Source of the DNA: an uncultured Anaerosolibacter sp.
GTDB taxonomy: Bacteria > Bacillota_A > Clostridia > Peptostreptococcales > Thermotaleaceae
Direction of reading: 5' to 3'
DNA: 14,323 bases
NCBI GenBank assembly: GCA_937948705.1
Contig: CALECF010000052.1
Span: forward strand, 1 to 14,323
This document shows, in pieces, positions 14,231 through 14,323 of the stretch. Both the position numbers and the translations under genes were made by a program. Position 1 is the stretch's first letter. Each line of letters starts with the position of its first letter. The notes under the pieces are model-generated. The model was not told where the DNA came from. It did not search any database and was given only the letters and a program-made list of their open reading frames with translations.

Positions 14231-14323
14231 TTGTATAAATTTATCGACTTTTTTCCGATAAAAGAAGGTCAGACCATTGCTTTTGTAGGCTGTGGTGGAA
14301 AAACCTCTTTAATTGAGGGGATT
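14231..14323 (+). CDS. yqeC: YqeC-like protein, N-terminal part (selenium-dependent molybdenum hydroxylase maturation)
   Basis: Only the first 31 codons are present; the gene runs off the right edge. They contain a P-loop-like motif, AFVGCGGKTSLIEG, near residues 17-30. It fits the N-terminus of YqeC-family proteins, which are associated with maturation of selenium-dependent molybdenum hydroxylases. The start is taken as TTG at 14231, with a GAAGTG-like site (14215-14220) upstream and an in-frame TGA at 14219-14221. Other P-loop NTPases (Mur ligase or GTPase-like) could share so short a match. It is separated from the cupin gene by a terminator and probably begins a different functional region. 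Confidence 0.6.
   Translation, partial: MYKFIDFFPIKEGQTIAFVGCGGKTSLIEGI

Overview
The window reads as a low-GC Gram-positive chromosome, most likely an anaerobic Clostridia member of the Alkaliphilus type. The signs are AT-rich DNA, strong AGGAGG-type ribosome binding sites, several TTG starts, U-tract terminators, a TRAP transporter next to sugar-acid genes, and a YqeC-like gene (selenium-dependent hydroxylase maturation) at the right edge. Every gene is on the + strand. The organism call is an inference; no 16S or other marker is present.

Region 1 (1-1781) is the end of an operon: the 3' part of a KDPG/KHG-type aldolase, a PfkB-family 2-keto-3-deoxygluconate kinase, and a small VOC (glyoxalase-fold) protein, closed by a terminator. 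Region 2 (about 1979-6938) opens with a perfect consensus sigma-A promoter and a FadR-type palindrome. It continues with a FadR-type GntR regulator, an overlapping iron-alcohol-dehydrogenase-family enzyme resembling HcxA/YbdH, and a complete TRAP transporter (DctP lipoprotein, DctQ, DctM). A hairpin terminator sits between dctP and dctQ. Region 3 (7037-13549) follows another terminator and encodes a D-galactonate-type Entner-Doudoroff route: an IlvD/Edd dehydratase, DgoD, a DgoA-like aldolase, DgoK, and a second IlvD/Edd dehydratase. Region 4 is a monocistronic KdgF-like cupin with its own possible promoter and terminator. Region 5 is the first 31 codons of a YqeC-like gene, which probably begins an unrelated locus.

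As a system: the TRAP transporter probably imports a sugar acid (aldonate or uronate). Three dehydratases of two unrelated folds would turn several aldonates into 2-keto-3-deoxy acids. Two kinases (KdgK and DgoK) and two class I aldolases then give pyruvate and glyceraldehyde 3-phosphate. DgoD keeps all five catalytic and metal residues at the E. coli positions, so D-galactonate use is the best supported activity. The substrates of the two IlvD/Edd enzymes, the HcxA-like dehydrogenase, the VOC protein and the TRAP receptor cannot be settled from sequence alone.

I see no CRISPR array, insertion sequence, phage gene, tRNA or rRNA. The locus is a well-formed catabolic cluster. What is new in it lies mainly in the combination of enzymes and the unassigned members.
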